In this document: one piece after another, positions 40,897 through 49,714 of the stretch | How positions within the stretch are numbered: position 1 is the stretch's first letter | How the letters are laid out: each line of letters begins with the position of its first letter | Assembly (NCBI GenBank): GCA_902493855.1 | Contig: CABUQV010000006.1 | Span: forward strand, 45,314-109,313 | Source: an uncultured Collinsella sp. | Lineage (GTDB): Bacteria; Actinomycetota; Coriobacteriia; Coriobacteriales; Coriobacteriaceae | DNA length: 64,000 nt | Direction of reading: 5' to 3' | The notes under the pieces: model-generated | Database searches by the model: none | Seen by the model: only the letters and a program-made list of their open reading frames with translations | Told to the model about the DNA's origin: nothing | Made by a program: the position numbers and the translations under genes

Positions 40897-42210
40897 ATGG
40901 ACGAACTATTTCACGTCAGCGAGCGCAAGTCCACAATCGGGACCGAACTTCGCGCTGGACTGACAACGTTCCTGGCAATGGCCTACATCATTGCCGTCAA
41001 CCCCGCGGTGCTCTCGGGCGCCGGCATCGATGCGAGAGCGCTCGCCTGCGCCACTTGCCTGGGCGCCGGCATCATGACCATCTGCATGGGCATCTTCGCA
41101 AACCGCCCGCTCGCCTGCGCGTCGGGTCTGGGCATCAACGCCATGATTGCGGGCATCACCACCACCATGTGCGGCGGCGACTGGCACGTAGCCATGAGCG
41201 TTATCTTCCTCGAGGGTATCGTCATCTTGCTGCTCGTCCTGTGCGGCCTGCGCGAGGCCATCATGGATGCCATCCCCGTGGTCCTGCGCCACGCCATCTC
41301 GGTTGGCTTGGGCCTGTTCATCGCCATGATCGGCCTGTGTGACGCCGGCATCATCACCGCTGGCGCCGGTACGCTCGTCGGCCTGGGCGGCATCGCTTCT
41401 CCCACCTTTATCGTCGGCATCATCTCCATCGTCGTGACGGTCGCCCTGGCCTCCCGCAACGTGCCGGGCTCGCTGCTCATCGGCATCATCGTTGCCGTTA
41501 TCGCCGGTATCCCGCTGGGCGTCACCCATGCCCCCGAGGGCCTCATCGCCCCGCTCGATTTCTCGACCTTTGGCGCTCCGTTTTCCAGCACCGCCGACGG
41601 CAACATGGCCATCGTGAAGGTTCTGACCGACCCGATGCTGCTCGTCGTCGCCTTCTCGCTGCTCATGAGTGACTTCTTCGACACCATGGGTACCGCGATG
41701 GCCGTCGCCAAGCAGGGCGAGTTCCTGACCGAGGACGGCAATGTCGAGGACATCCGCCCCATCCTGGTCGTTGACTCCGTGGCCGCCGCTGCCGGTGGCT
41801 TTATGGGTGTCTCCTCCATCACCACCTTCGTCGAGTCCACGTCCGGCGCCGCCGACGGTGGCCGCACGGGCCTCACCTCCGTCACCACCGGTGTGTTGTT
41901 TATCCTCGCCGCGTTCTTCTCCCCCATCGTCTCCATCGTTTCCAGCGCCGCCACCTGTGGTGCCCTGGTCTACGTCGGCTACCTCATGATGAGCGAGGCC
42001 TCCGGAATCGACTGGTCCGACGTGTCGCAGGGCTTCCCGGCGTTCATGATCGTCGCCGGCGTGCCCTTCACCTACTCCATCTCCGCCGGCATCGGCCTGG
42101 GCTTTATCGCCTACGTGGTCGTCGCGCTCTTTAAGGGCGAGGCTTCCAAGATCAAGCCGCTCATGTGGGTCGCGGCCCTTGCCTTCCTCGTCTACTTCTT
42201 CGTAGCGTAA
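40897..42210 (+). CDS. NCS2-family purine permease (AzgA-like)
   Basis: 437 residues from ATG 40897 (AAGGAAAGGG upstream). Family signatures: ELRAGLTTFLAMAYIIAVNPAVLS at the start, CASGLGINAMIAG, LMSDFFDTMGTAMAVAKQGEFL and the motif-like SSITTFVESTSGAADGGRTGLTSV (split across a helix). About thirteen membrane segments. It imports adenine, guanine or hypoxanthine with protons. The 180-bp upstream region shows no purine riboswitch. Followed by a strong terminator. Confidence 0.92.
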   Translation: MDELFHVSERKSTIGTELRAGLTTFLAMAYIIAVNPAVLSGAGIDARALACATCLGAGIMTICMGIFANRPLACASGLGINAMIAGITTTMCGGDWHVAMSVIFLEGIVILLLVLCGLREAIMDAIPVVLRHAISVGLGLFIAMIGLCDAGIITAGAGTLVGLGGIASPTFIVGIISIVVTVALASRNVPGSLLIGIIVAVIAGIPLGVTHAPEGLIAPLDFSTFGAPFSSTADGNMAIVKVLTDPMLLVVAFSLLMSDFFDTMGTAMAVAKQGEFLTEDGNVEDIRPILVVDSVAAAAGGFMGVSSITTFVESTSGAADGGRTGLTSVTTGVLFILAAFFSPIVSIVSSAATCGALVYVGYLMMSEASGIDWSDVSQGFPAFMIVAGVPFTYSISAGIGLGFIAYVVVALFKGEASKIKPLMWVAALAFLVYFFVA

Positions 42211-42237
42211 GGGCATAGCCTACTAAAGCAAAACAAC

Positions 42238-42278
42238 AAGGCGCGGAGTCGCATCGAGCGGCTCCGCGCCTTTCTTTT
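42238..42278 (+). terminator. Intrinsic terminator of the purine permease
   Basis: AAGGCGCGGAG and CTCCGCGCCTT form an 11-bp stem followed by TCTTTTA. Confidence 0.85.
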
Positions 42279-42347
42279 AGCGTCTGCCCCCGTGCCAGCG
42301 TGCGACAATTGAAGTTGTCAATATCACAACACCGAGAGAAGCCTGCC

Positions 42348-43013
42348 TTGAAAGCGCATCAGAAGCAGATAACCGTTTATCCAGAGTGTGCGGAAGGCGC
42401 GCCCGTCATCTATCTCCCCGTGGTTATGGGTGACGGTGGTGAAGTCTACGAGCGCTGCCGAGAGCTCGACTGCCCACCGTTCACCCTCGTCGCCATTGGA
42501 GGGCTCGATTGGAATCGCGAGCTGAGCCCCTGGGAATGCGACGGATGCGTGCGTGATGCCGAGCCCTTTGGCGGGCAGGCGTCTGGGTTTCTCGATGAAC
42601 TGCTGAATCAGATAATCCCACAGGTCGAATCATCACTTCTCTGCCCGCCTACCTGGCGCGGCATTGCCGGTTACTCATTGGCGGGCCTCTTTTCGCTTTG
42701 GGCCCTCTGGCAAACCGATGCCTTTGATCGCGCGGCGAGTGCATCGGGGTCGCTGTGGTTCCCCGGCTTTATCGACTACGCGCACGAGCACACGATGCCG
42801 AACGCGCCCGATGCCGTCTATCTGTCGCTCGGCAAAAAAGAGACCAAGACGCCCAACCGCATGATGCGGCACGTACTCGACGACACGCGCGCGATGGAAG
42901 AGCTCCTCGGCGAATGTGGTATCCCCACGACACTGGAGCTCAACCCCGGCAACCACTTTGCCCAAACCGACCTGCGCATGGCACGTGGCATTCGATGGAT
43001 ACTGACGCGCTAA
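42348..43013 (+). CDS. Alpha/beta hydrolase (Fes/IroE-like esterase)
   Basis: 221 residues from TTG 42348, chosen because GAGAGAAG precedes it; a GTG at 42300 has no site. Nucleophile elbow GYSLAG (G-x-S-x-G). SASGSLWFPGF and LSLGKKETKTPNRMMRHVLDD supply the usual distal Asp region, and ELNPGNHF provides the histidine. It resembles the esterase family that includes siderophore esterases, but no siderophore genes are nearby, so the substrate is open. The start is uncertain. Confidence 0.72.
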   Translation: MKAHQKQITVYPECAEGAPVIYLPVVMGDGGEVYERCRELDCPPFTLVAIGGLDWNRELSPWECDGCVRDAEPFGGQASGFLDELLNQIIPQVESSLLCPPTWRGIAGYSLAGLFSLWALWQTDAFDRAASASGSLWFPGFIDYAHEHTMPNAPDAVYLSLGKKETKTPNRMMRHVLDDTRAMEELLGECGIPTTLELNPGNHFAQTDLRMARGIRWILTR

Positions 43014-43054
43014 ATATAGCCCCGGCACACAGTCACCGACCGTGACCGGTACTG

Positions 43055-44188
43055 CTATCTCCAAACGCGCTCGGCAATGCGCTTGACCAGCGCGATCTTT
43101 GCCCACTGTTCATCCTCGGTCAGTTTGTTGCCGATCTCGCAGCTGGCAAAGCCGCACTGCGGAGACAGATACAGGTTCTCGAGCGGCACATACTTAGCAG
43201 CTTCGCGGATGCGCTCGACGATGGTATCCTCGTCCTCGAGCTCTGGCGCTTTGGTGGTCACCAGGCCCAGCACGACCTTCTTGCCGGGAGCGACGTACTT
43301 GAGCGGCTCAAAGCCACCGGCGCGCGGCGTATCGAACTCAAGATAGAACGCGTCGACATCCTCGCGCGCAAACAGGTACGGTGCAATGGGATCATAACCA
43401 CCCTCGAAGGCATACGTGGAGTGATAGTTGCCGCGGCACACGTGCGTGTTGATGACCAGATCGTCGGGCTTGCCCGCGATGGCGGCATTGTTGAGCGCCA
43501 CGCCCAGCTCGCTCACCTTTTGCAGGTCAACCGGGCTCATGCCGGTCTTGGACACAAAGTCGCTATCGCAATAGATGCCCCAGGTGCAGTCATCAAATTG
43601 GATGTTGCGGCAGCCTGCGGCATACAGGTCGGCAATCACGGTGCGATATGCTGCGGCGATGGCATCGGCGAGCTCTTCGTCGGTCTTGTAGACGGCGCGC
43701 AGACTCTCCTGCTGACCATCGCAGCGGACGAGCGTGACTTCGGAGAACGTCTGAATCGGCGCCGGAATGGTCTGACGCGCGACCTGGCCCTCCCCCTCAA
43801 GCGCCTTGACAAACTTGAAGTGCTCGACGAACGGATGGTTCTCGCCGCTGATGGGACCGGTTACCACGGCGGTGTCGGCGGTAGTCTCCTCATCGTGGAA
43901 CATATAGCCCGTACGAGAGGCACGATGCTCGACGCCGTTAAGCCCCCACATAAAGTCGAGATGCCAATAGCTGCGGCGGAACTCGCCATCGGTGATCACC
44001 TGCAGGCCGGCGGCCTTCTGCTTAGCCACCAAGTCGCGAATGGCCTCGTCCTCGACGGCCTTAAGCCCCTCGGCATCAAGCGTGCCTGCCGCATAGGCAG
44101 CGCGGGCATCCTTTACGGTCTGCGGACGAAGAAAGCTGCCGACGATATCGGCGCGAAACGGCGCGTTCGGTTGAATCGAAGTGCTCAT
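43055..44188 (-). CDS. MetE-like homocysteine methyltransferase (YxjG/YxjH family)
   Basis: 377 residues from ATG 44188 (AAAGGGAG upstream). Starts RADIVGSFLRPQTVKDA, matching the short MetE-like family. ITDGEFRRSYWHLDF is typical. Zinc ligands appear as NTHVCRGN (His, Cys) and LSPQCGFAS (Cys). A UROD/MetE fold corresponding to the catalytic half of MetE. It probably uses a methyl donor other than methyltetrahydrofolate triglutamate. A LysR gene lies upstream on the same strand; no S-box is visible. Confidence 0.9.
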   Translation of the reverse strand: MSTSIQPNAPFRADIVGSFLRPQTVKDARAAYAAGTLDAEGLKAVEDEAIRDLVAKQKAAGLQVITDGEFRRSYWHLDFMWGLNGVEHRASRTGYMFHDEETTADTAVVTGPISGENHPFVEHFKFVKALEGEGQVARQTIPAPIQTFSEVTLVRCDGQQESLRAVYKTDEELADAIAAAYRTVIADLYAAGCRNIQFDDCTWGIYCDSDFVSKTGMSPVDLQKVSELGVALNNAAIAGKPDDLVINTHVCRGNYHSTYAFEGGYDPIAPYLFAREDVDAFYLEFDTPRAGGFEPLKYVAPGKKVVLGLVTTKAPELEDEDTIVERIREAAKYVPLENLYLSPQCGFASCEIGNKLTEDEQWAKIALVKRIAERVWR

Positions 44189-44343
44189 AGATATCTCCCT
44201 TTGCATTGGTTGCTTTACTGGGACACAGTATGAGCGTTCATATGGCCATCGTATAATATACGTTTATAACAGTTTGATATAGATTCTTCCTATATTAGTC
44301 TGGACTGCCATAAAGAGATTTGACCCATGCAGGACGCAGCAGC

Positions 44344-45240
44344 CTAGATGTGCTGACGAATCGCGTCGATATAGGCCTGCCCATAGCGCGTGAGCGTCGT
44401 ATTCTTACGCGTGATAATGCCGATCTCCATGTACTCGTCCACATCGAGCGGAATCGAGATAATACCGGGACCGTTAAGTTCATGGCTGATCACGCCCGAA
44501 CACACCGTGTAACCGTTAAGGCCCATAACTAGGTTGAATAGCGTCGCACGGTCACGCACACGGATATTCTTGCGGCGCTCAAACGTCGAGGTCAGCTCCT
44601 CAGAATAATAAAATGAGTTATAGCTGCCCTGCTCATAGGACAGGAACGGGTAGTCCTCGAGATCTTCGAGTGTCACGCTGGCGTGGTCCGCCAATGGATG
44701 GTCGGCGCATACAAAGACATGCGGCGCAGCGCAGAAGAGCCCCTCGAATACGAGTTCGTTGGCGGCGAGCATGCGCTCGATAACCTCGCGGTTGTGCTCG
44801 GATAAGTACAGGATGCCCAGTTCGCTTTTCATATGCGCGACGTCCTCGATAATCTCGTGAGTCTGCTCCTCGCGCAGGGTAAAGTCATAGCGCGCGGCAT
44901 CGAATTCGCGGATCACGTCAACAAACGCGTTAACGGCAAAGGAATAATGCTGGCAGCTCACACTAAAGTGCGGCACCTGCTCGGACGTGCCTTTGTACTT
45001 ACCCTCGAGCAGGTCGGCCTGGTCGAGCACCTGGCGCGCGTAGCCCAAGAAGGTCTCGCCTTCCTCGGACACAATGACGCCCTTGTTGGTGCGCTCAAAG
45101 ATGTGCACGCCCATCTCGTTTTCGAGATCGCGGATCGACGCGGTAATCGAAGGCTGCGACACAAAGAGCCGGCGCGAGGCCTCGGTGATACTGCCGCATT
45201 CGGCAACCTTAACAACATACCTGAGTTGCTGAAGCTTCAT
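44344..45240 (-). CDS. LysR-family regulator
   Basis: 298 residues from ATG 45240 (AGGGAGAAAG upstream). HTH: MKLQQLRYVVKVAECGSITE, LFVSQPSITASIRDLENEMG. The effector-binding domain follows, with VSCQHYSFAVNAFVDVIREF and LGILYLSEHN. Standard family length. It starts 10 bp after the HAD gene stop, so both share a transcript, and it ends 155 bp before the MetE-like start, which may be its target. Confidence 0.9.
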   Translation of the reverse strand: MKLQQLRYVVKVAECGSITEASRRLFVSQPSITASIRDLENEMGVHIFERTNKGVIVSEEGETFLGYARQVLDQADLLEGKYKGTSEQVPHFSVSCQHYSFAVNAFVDVIREFDAARYDFTLREEQTHEIIEDVAHMKSELGILYLSEHNREVIERMLAANELVFEGLFCAAPHVFVCADHPLADHASVTLEDLEDYPFLSYEQGSYNSFYYSEELTSTFERRKNIRVRDRATLFNLVMGLNGYTVCSGVISHELNGPGIISIPLDVDEYMEIGIITRKNTTLTRYGQAYIDAIRQHI

Positions 45241-45250
45241 GACTTTCTCC

Positions 45251-46159
45251 CTAGACGGTCGTAATGCCAAAACCCGCTGTGTCCATCTGACGCATAAACG
45301 GCGGCATCTCCCCCGTCGCGGCGCAGGCGGCAATCTGATGCAGAGCCCCGGCGACCGTATCATCTGCCGCAGCGCCGATATGCCAGCGCGCGGCAGCCGT
45401 GACGGCCTCGTTGGCATTGGCGACTGCGACGGAGTTGGGAACGGCATCGATCATGGGCAAATCGTTATCGGAATCGCCGAATACGGCCACCTCGTCGGGC
45501 GTCAGGCCCAAAGCGCGCGCCAGCTCCAGTGCAGCGCAACCCTTGTCCCAATCTGCTGGAAGAATGTCGAATAGGCGCACACGATTGTTGGGAAACACGA
45601 GCGAGAGTTCCGGCACCTCAGCGGCAACGCGCTCGCGTAGCTCCGCGAGCTCCTCACGCGAACGGGCACTCCAGATATTCGCCTTGTATACCGGGGCATC
45701 ATCGACAACAGGACGGCACGGGGCCTCTTCGCCTTTGAGCCATGCGTTGCCGCCCGACTCCATGGCGCGACGAACGCGCTCGGGATCACTCGTCACACAA
45801 TAGGCATCGTTATTCCAAAAGTCATCGCCCAGGCTGTAGACTTTCAGGTACGTATCGTCGGTCTCTTGTTCCAAGTAGTCAGCCAAGCGCATAAGGGCGG
45901 CGTTGTCGGTCGCATGCGAGGCCACCACCTTGCCGTCCACAAACATGACCTGGCCGTTGCAGAACGCACCGGTCGAAAAGCACTCGGAACAATTTTTGAA
46001 CATCCAGCCCATCGCGGACGGCTGGCGACCCGAAACCGGGCCAAAGTGCAGACCCGCCGCCTGCATGGCATGAATGCCCTCGATGGCGTAGTCGCTGGCG
46101 CCGTCATGCCCGGCTGGAATCAGCGTATCGTCCATATCGGTCAGCACAAGTTTAATCAT
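45251..46159 (-). CDS. HAD-superfamily hydrolase, Cof type
   Basis: 302 residues from ATG 46159 (GGGGGA upstream). Motif I is LVLTDMDDTLIP, motif II in FGPVSGRQPSAM, motif III lysine in DKGCAALELARALG and motif IV VFGDSDNDLPMID. The Cof/YbiV-like subfamily acts on sugar phosphates or other phospho-metabolites; the substrate is unknown. Operonic with the LysR gene downstream. Confidence 0.88.
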   Translation of the reverse strand: MIKLVLTDMDDTLIPAGHDGASDYAIEGIHAMQAAGLHFGPVSGRQPSAMGWMFKNCSECFSTGAFCNGQVMFVDGKVVASHATDNAALMRLADYLEQETDDTYLKVYSLGDDFWNNDAYCVTSDPERVRRAMESGGNAWLKGEEAPCRPVVDDAPVYKANIWSARSREELAELRERVAAEVPELSLVFPNNRVRLFDILPADWDKGCAALELARALGLTPDEVAVFGDSDNDLPMIDAVPNSVAVANANEAVTAAARWHIGAAADDTVAGALHQIAACAATGEMPPFMRQMDTAGFGITTV

Positions 46160-46204
46160 AAGGTCCCCCGTCATTTTCACCGTAACCATTGTAACGACCT
46201 ACCA

Positions 46205-46293
46205 ATAAGGGACAGGTTTATTTTGGCAGGTTTTATCTGGGAAAATACCGCACCCCAGTTGTCACCTACCAAAATAAACCTGTCCCTTTTTGG
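46205..46293. repeat. GGGACAGG palindrome, full copy
   Basis: AAGGGACAGGTTTATTTTGG at 46205 pairs with CCAAAATAAACCTGTCCCTT at the other end, and TCTGGG/CCCAG pair inside. A half copy lies at 6970-7013. It occupies the gap before the TPP riboswitch. Confidence 0.85.
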
Positions 46294-46325
46294 CAGGTGC
46301 GTTAGTATAGGGAGCAACAGATTCG

Positions 46326-46416
46326 ATGCGGGAGTGCCGGCGGTGCAAACCACAAGGCTGAGAGGGCATGGGGCCCAATCCTTTGAACCTGTCAGTTAAT
46401 GCTGGCGTAGGGAGCA
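46326..46416 (+). ncRNA. TPP riboswitch
   Basis: Contains the conserved thi-box blocks: GCGGGAGTGCC, AAGGCTGAGAGG (CUGAGA) and CCTTTGAACCTGTCAG followed by TTAATGCTGGCGTAGGGA. A terminator hairpin follows at 46430, before the thiamine-salvage genes. Binding of thiamine pyrophosphate should favour termination. Confidence 0.96.
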
Positions 46417-46429
46417 TGCCGCCTTTACA

Positions 46430-46460
46430 GGGGCGCTGTCTATGCACAGCGCCCCTTTTC
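46430..46460 (+). terminator. Riboswitch expression-platform terminator
   Basis: GGGGCGCTGT and ACAGCGCCCC form a 10-bp stem with loop CTATGC, followed by TTTTC. Located just upstream of thiM. Confidence 0.9.
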
Positions 46461-46481
46461 TATGCCAAGGAGGCATGTGCA

Positions 46482-47321
46482 GTGATCAATTCGGAACAGC
46501 TCAAGCAAAACGTAGTCAAGGCCGCGGAGGAGATTCGCGCCACCAATCCGATGGCCGGCTCCATCACCAATACGGTGACGATTGATTTTGTCGCCAACGC
46601 GCAGCTCGCCGTGGGCGGATCGGCCGCCATGGTCTACCTGCCCGACGAGGGCGAGGCGCTCGTTGCCGGCGGCGGCGCCATCTATCTCAATATGGGCACG
46701 CTCTTCCCCATCTACGAGCAGACGATTCCCCGCGCAGCCAAGGCGGCGCATGACGCCGGCAAGCCCTGGGTGCTCGACCCGGTGGGCCTGGGCATCGGTA
46801 GTCTGCGCACCCAGTTGGTAAACGAGCTCAAGCAGTACAAGCCCGCCATCGTGCGAGGCAACGCGTCCGAGATCATCGCGCTTGCCGCCCTATGGAACCT
46901 TGAGGGTGAGGCAGCCGACCTCAGCCGCGCCCGCGGTGTCGACACCACCGACACCGTTGATGCCGCCCGCGATGCCGCCGTGGCGCTCGCTCGCTACACT
47001 GGCGGCGCCGTAGTTGTCTCGGGCGAGGTTGACCTGATCACCGACGGCACGACCGTGGCCAAGTCCCATGGCGGCAGCCCGCTCATGTCCAAGATCACCG
47101 GCTGCGGCTGTTCGCAGGGCGGCGTGCTGGCCGTGTATGCCTGCGCCGGCGATCCGTTTACGGCAGCCATCTGCGGCACCGCGGTCTACAACGTTGCCGG
47201 CACGCGTGCCGCCGCTGTCGCCGATGCCCCGGCAAGCTTTAAGGTCGCCTTTATCGATGAGCTCTACCGCGCGACCGCCCAGGACATTGCCGACAACCGA
47301 CTCGAGCTCGAGGAGGCATAA
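46482..47321 (+). CDS. thiM: Hydroxyethylthiazole kinase ThiM
   Basis: 279 residues from GTG 46482 (AAGGAGG eight bases upstream); earlier starts would lie in the riboswitch terminator. Ribokinase-like fold with ITNTVTIDFVANAQLAVGGSAAM, VLDPVGLGIG, IVRGNASEI and the catalytic ITGCGCSQGG near the end. It phosphorylates the thiazole moiety for thiamine salvage. First gene of the TPP-controlled operon. Confidence 0.95.
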   Translation: MINSEQLKQNVVKAAEEIRATNPMAGSITNTVTIDFVANAQLAVGGSAAMVYLPDEGEALVAGGGAIYLNMGTLFPIYEQTIPRAAKAAHDAGKPWVLDPVGLGIGSLRTQLVNELKQYKPAIVRGNASEIIALAALWNLEGEAADLSRARGVDTTDTVDAARDAAVALARYTGGAVVVSGEVDLITDGTTVAKSHGGSPLMSKITGCGCSQGGVLAVYACAGDPFTAAICGTAVYNVAGTRAAAVADAPASFKVAFIDELYRATAQDIADNRLELEEA

Positions 47322-47325
47322 GCCC

Positions 47326-47667
47326 ATGTCCGAGGCCGCAGCCAATACCGGCATGAACACCTTGGTCGCCGTGGCCATCGCCCCGTGCGGTACGGGCGAC
47401 GAGCTCTCCGCCGAGGTCGCCGAAGTCGTGCGCGTCATTCGCGAGAGCGGCCTTCCCAACCGCACCACCTCGATGTTCACCGAAATCGAGGGCGACTGGG
47501 ACAAGGTTATGCAGGTCGTACGCGATGCGACCTTTGTGTTGGCGAGCAAGGGCATCCGCACCGAAGTCGTGCTCAAAGCCGATATTCGACCCGGATTTAC
47601 CGACACCATGACCGGCAAACTCGAGCGCATGGAAGCGCAGATCAAAAAGCAGGAGGAAGCACGATGA
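47326..47667 (+). CDS. Thiamine-binding protein, DUF77/MTH1187 family
   Basis: 113 residues from ATG 47326 (AGGAGG nine bases upstream). VAVAIAPCGTGDELSAEVAEVVRVI, then SMFTEIEGDWDKVMQVVRDA and TEVVLKADIRPG, are the alternating strands and helices of the small DUF77/YkoF-like fold that binds thiamine or its pieces. It sits between thiM and thiE, with ATGA overlap to thiE. Probably a carrier or sensor of thiamine precursors; this role is inferred from position. Confidence 0.85.
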   Translation: MSEAAANTGMNTLVAVAIAPCGTGDELSAEVAEVVRVIRESGLPNRTTSMFTEIEGDWDKVMQVVRDATFVLASKGIRTEVVLKADIRPGFTDTMTGKLERMEAQIKKQEEAR

Positions 47668-48359
47668 GCATCCGCGACAACCTTGATATCTCGGCCTATC
47701 TGGTACTCGGCCCCGAAAACACACTCGGGCGCCCCGTGGGCGATGTGGTGGCGCAGGCGCTCGACGCCGGCTTTACCTGCATCCAGGTGCGCTCCAAGGT
47801 TGCAAGCGCCCGCGAGATCATTGCGCTGACCGGCGACGCCGCGCAGGCAATCGCGCAGGCCGGCAAGACCGGTCAGGTCGCCCTACTGATCGACGACCGC
47901 CTTGACTGCGTGCTCGCCGCGCGCGAGCAGGGCATCGCTGTCGATGGCGTACACGTGGGCCAGAGCGATATTCCCGTCGAGGTCTGCCGCAAACTTTTGG
48001 GCCCCGATGCCATTGTGGGTCTTTCGGCCCGCTGCGAGGAGATGCTCGAGTACGTCAAGACCGCCGACATGAGCCTGGTCGACTACCTAGGCGTAGGCCC
48101 GCTGCACGAGACCGAGACCAAGCGCGACTGCGGACGCGCAGCCGATGGCTCCATCATCACCAAAAGCTTTGAGGATCTGGCCGCACTCCACGCGGCAAGC
48201 CCCGTGCCCATCGTGGTGGGCGGCGGCGTTAAGACGGCCGACCTGCCGCAGCTCAAGGCCACCGGCGTCGATGGCTTCTTTGTGGTGAGCGCCGTCTGCA
48301 GCGCCGACGACCCCCACGCCGCAGCCAAGGAGCTCGTCGACACCTGGCAGCAGGCATAG
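47664..48359 (+). CDS. thiE: Thiamine phosphate synthase ThiE
   Basis: 231 residues from ATG 47664, overlapping the previous stop by four bases. (beta/alpha)8 barrel: CIQVRSK, ALLIDDRLDCVLAAREQG, DGVHVGQSDIPVEVCRKLLG, VGLSARC, YLGVGPLHETETKRD, and PIVVGGGVKTADLPQL for the phosphate loop. It joins HMP-PP and thiazole phosphate to thiamine phosphate. ThiD and ThiC are not in the window. Confidence 0.94.
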   Translation: MSIRDNLDISAYLVLGPENTLGRPVGDVVAQALDAGFTCIQVRSKVASAREIIALTGDAAQAIAQAGKTGQVALLIDDRLDCVLAAREQGIAVDGVHVGQSDIPVEVCRKLLGPDAIVGLSARCEEMLEYVKTADMSLVDYLGVGPLHETETKRDCGRAADGSIITKSFEDLAALHAASPVPIVVGGGVKTADLPQLKATGVDGFFVVSAVCSADDPHAAAKELVDTWQQA

Positions 48360-48402
48360 ACATAAGCCGAGCAGCTGATTCGCATCCTCATATCTTCAAT
48401 AG

Positions 48403-48450
48403 CGGAAAGCGCATCCCAGTTTGGACCTCCATTCCGGGATGCGCTTTCCG
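48403..48450. repeat. CATCCC hairpin, copy 1
   Basis: CGGAAAGCGCATCCC and GGGATGCGCTTTCCG form a perfect 15-bp stem with an 18-base loop. A related hairpin follows directly at 48466. Lies between convergent thiE and patatin genes. Confidence 0.8.
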
Positions 48451-48465
48451 TATAGAGGGGCAGTG

Positions 48466-48511
48466 GGAAACTGCATCCCAGTCTGAACACATATTCCGGG
48501 ATGAACTTTCC
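48466..48511. repeat. CATCCC hairpin, copy 2
   Basis: GGAAACTGCATCCC pairs with GGGATGAACTTTCC with mismatches. The loop begins AGTCTG and ends ATTCC, as in copy 1 (AGTTTG...ATTCC), so the two are tandem variants of one unit. Confidence 0.75.
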
Positions 48512-48521
48512 GCCGCGGCCC

Positions 48522-49391
48522 CTACTCCGCCAGATACGCTTCCAACGCCGGCAAAGTCGCCCCTGCATCGCGACGGCCGATCTGATAGATGCGCTCGAGC
48601 TCATCGGGCTCGCGGCACAGCGACGGCACCTTCACCGATTCGCTCGGACGCACTACAAAAACCTCGCCGGCCGTCTCGCGGCGCGCCAAGTCGTCGAGCG
48701 CGGCATTGTAGGCCTCATGCCGATGCTCAAGCGCCGCAACAAACTCCGGATAGCGGCGATACGCGCGACGCAGCATGGGCATCACGCTGTTGGGCTGCTT
48801 TATAAAGCCCGCCGGCTGCGTCAGCACCACCACGTTGCGGTCATAGCCCTGCGCAAACAGCCAAGCGCTGGGAATGGAATCAGCCACGCCGCCATCTAGG
48901 TACTTGCGGCCCTCAATGGCGACAGGACGCGTCGCCACGGGAATCGCCGACGACGCCCGGATCCACTCGATATCGCGCTCGTCACCATACGGCAAATCGT
49001 GATAGACGGCCTTGCCCGTCTCGATATCGGTACACACGCACGTAAACCGCATGGGGCAGGCACGATATGTCTCCAGGTCGATGGGATCGCGCTCGATGGG
49101 CACCTCGTGATAGGCAAAATCGGCATTGAACATGTCTCCGGTTCGCAACCAGCTCGTCACGCTCGCATAGCGCTTGTCGGCGCAATAGGCCTTGTTGTAA
49201 CGAATGGCGCGACCGATCTGGCGCGATTTAAAGTTGTAGCCAAACGCCGCGCCCGCCGAGACACCCACCATATGGTCGCAGGTCAAACCGTACTCCATCC
49301 AAACGTCGAGCACGCCCGCCGTATACATACCGCGGTAGCCGCCTCCCTCGAGCGCAAGCCCCACCGTGCGCGTCATATTTGGCTGTGCCAT
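48522..49391 (-). CDS. Patatin-like phospholipase/esterase
   Basis: 289 residues. The oxyanion loop LALEGGGYRGMY and the nucleophile elbow GVSAGA appear early, with DGGVAD near residue 170 giving the catalytic aspartate. The subfamily with a C-terminal extension (EVFVVRPSESVKVPSLCREP) matches the bacterial YjjU/RssA-like group. Cytoplasmic; substrate is a phospholipid or acyl ester. Confidence 0.9.
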   Translation of the reverse strand: MAQPNMTRTVGLALEGGGYRGMYTAGVLDVWMEYGLTCDHMVGVSAGAAFGYNFKSRQIGRAIRYNKAYCADKRYASVTSWLRTGDMFNADFAYHEVPIERDPIDLETYRACPMRFTCVCTDIETGKAVYHDLPYGDERDIEWIRASSAIPVATRPVAIEGRKYLDGGVADSIPSAWLFAQGYDRNVVVLTQPAGFIKQPNSVMPMLRRAYRRYPEFVAALEHRHEAYNAALDDLARRETAGEVFVVRPSESVKVPSLCREPDELERIYQIGRRDAGATLPALEAYLAE

Positions 49392-49714
49392 GCGACCATC
49401 TCCGTCCCCGCAAATTTAAACGGAACAAGTATACCCGTCAACATATACCGCCCCAGTCGCATTTTTATCGGACATCGCATCGTCGCGCTGCCGTTTGTCG
49501 AATAATGGCCGCCCACAGCATGTGCACCCATATATAATTGTGTGCTGTTGTTTATACTACGCAGCAGTTATCAACAGCGAACATTAGCCGGTAAAGTAAC
49601 CCAACAACGCAGCGAGGCGGGGGCCTGGATACACGCAAAGCGCCGAACATCAACGCGTGTGCACAACGAGCTCGCCCGACGCAATTCGCCCGACCTCAGA
49701 AAGCCGCTTACGAC
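49392..49714. other. Intergenic region upstream of the GGDEF-EAL gene
   Basis: 323 bp with no gene that I can support. A TATAAT-like -10 lies near 49533 and TTTATACT near 49550, so a leader of about 180 bases is likely. I looked for a cyclic di-GMP riboswitch and did not find the conserved cores. Confidence 0.5.

Noticed and set aside
40906..42216. 436-codon minus-strand frame opposite the purine permease
   Set aside because: Asp/Gly/His-rich shadow of a strongly predicted permease.
44189..44343. S-box riboswitch before the MetE-like gene
   Set aside because: The region is short and AT-rich with no S-box core; LysR control is more likely.
49392..49714. Cyclic di-GMP riboswitch upstream of the GGDEF-EAL gene
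   Set aside because: ACGCAAAG occurs near 49637 but the paired conserved cores of GEMM-I or GEMM-II are not there.
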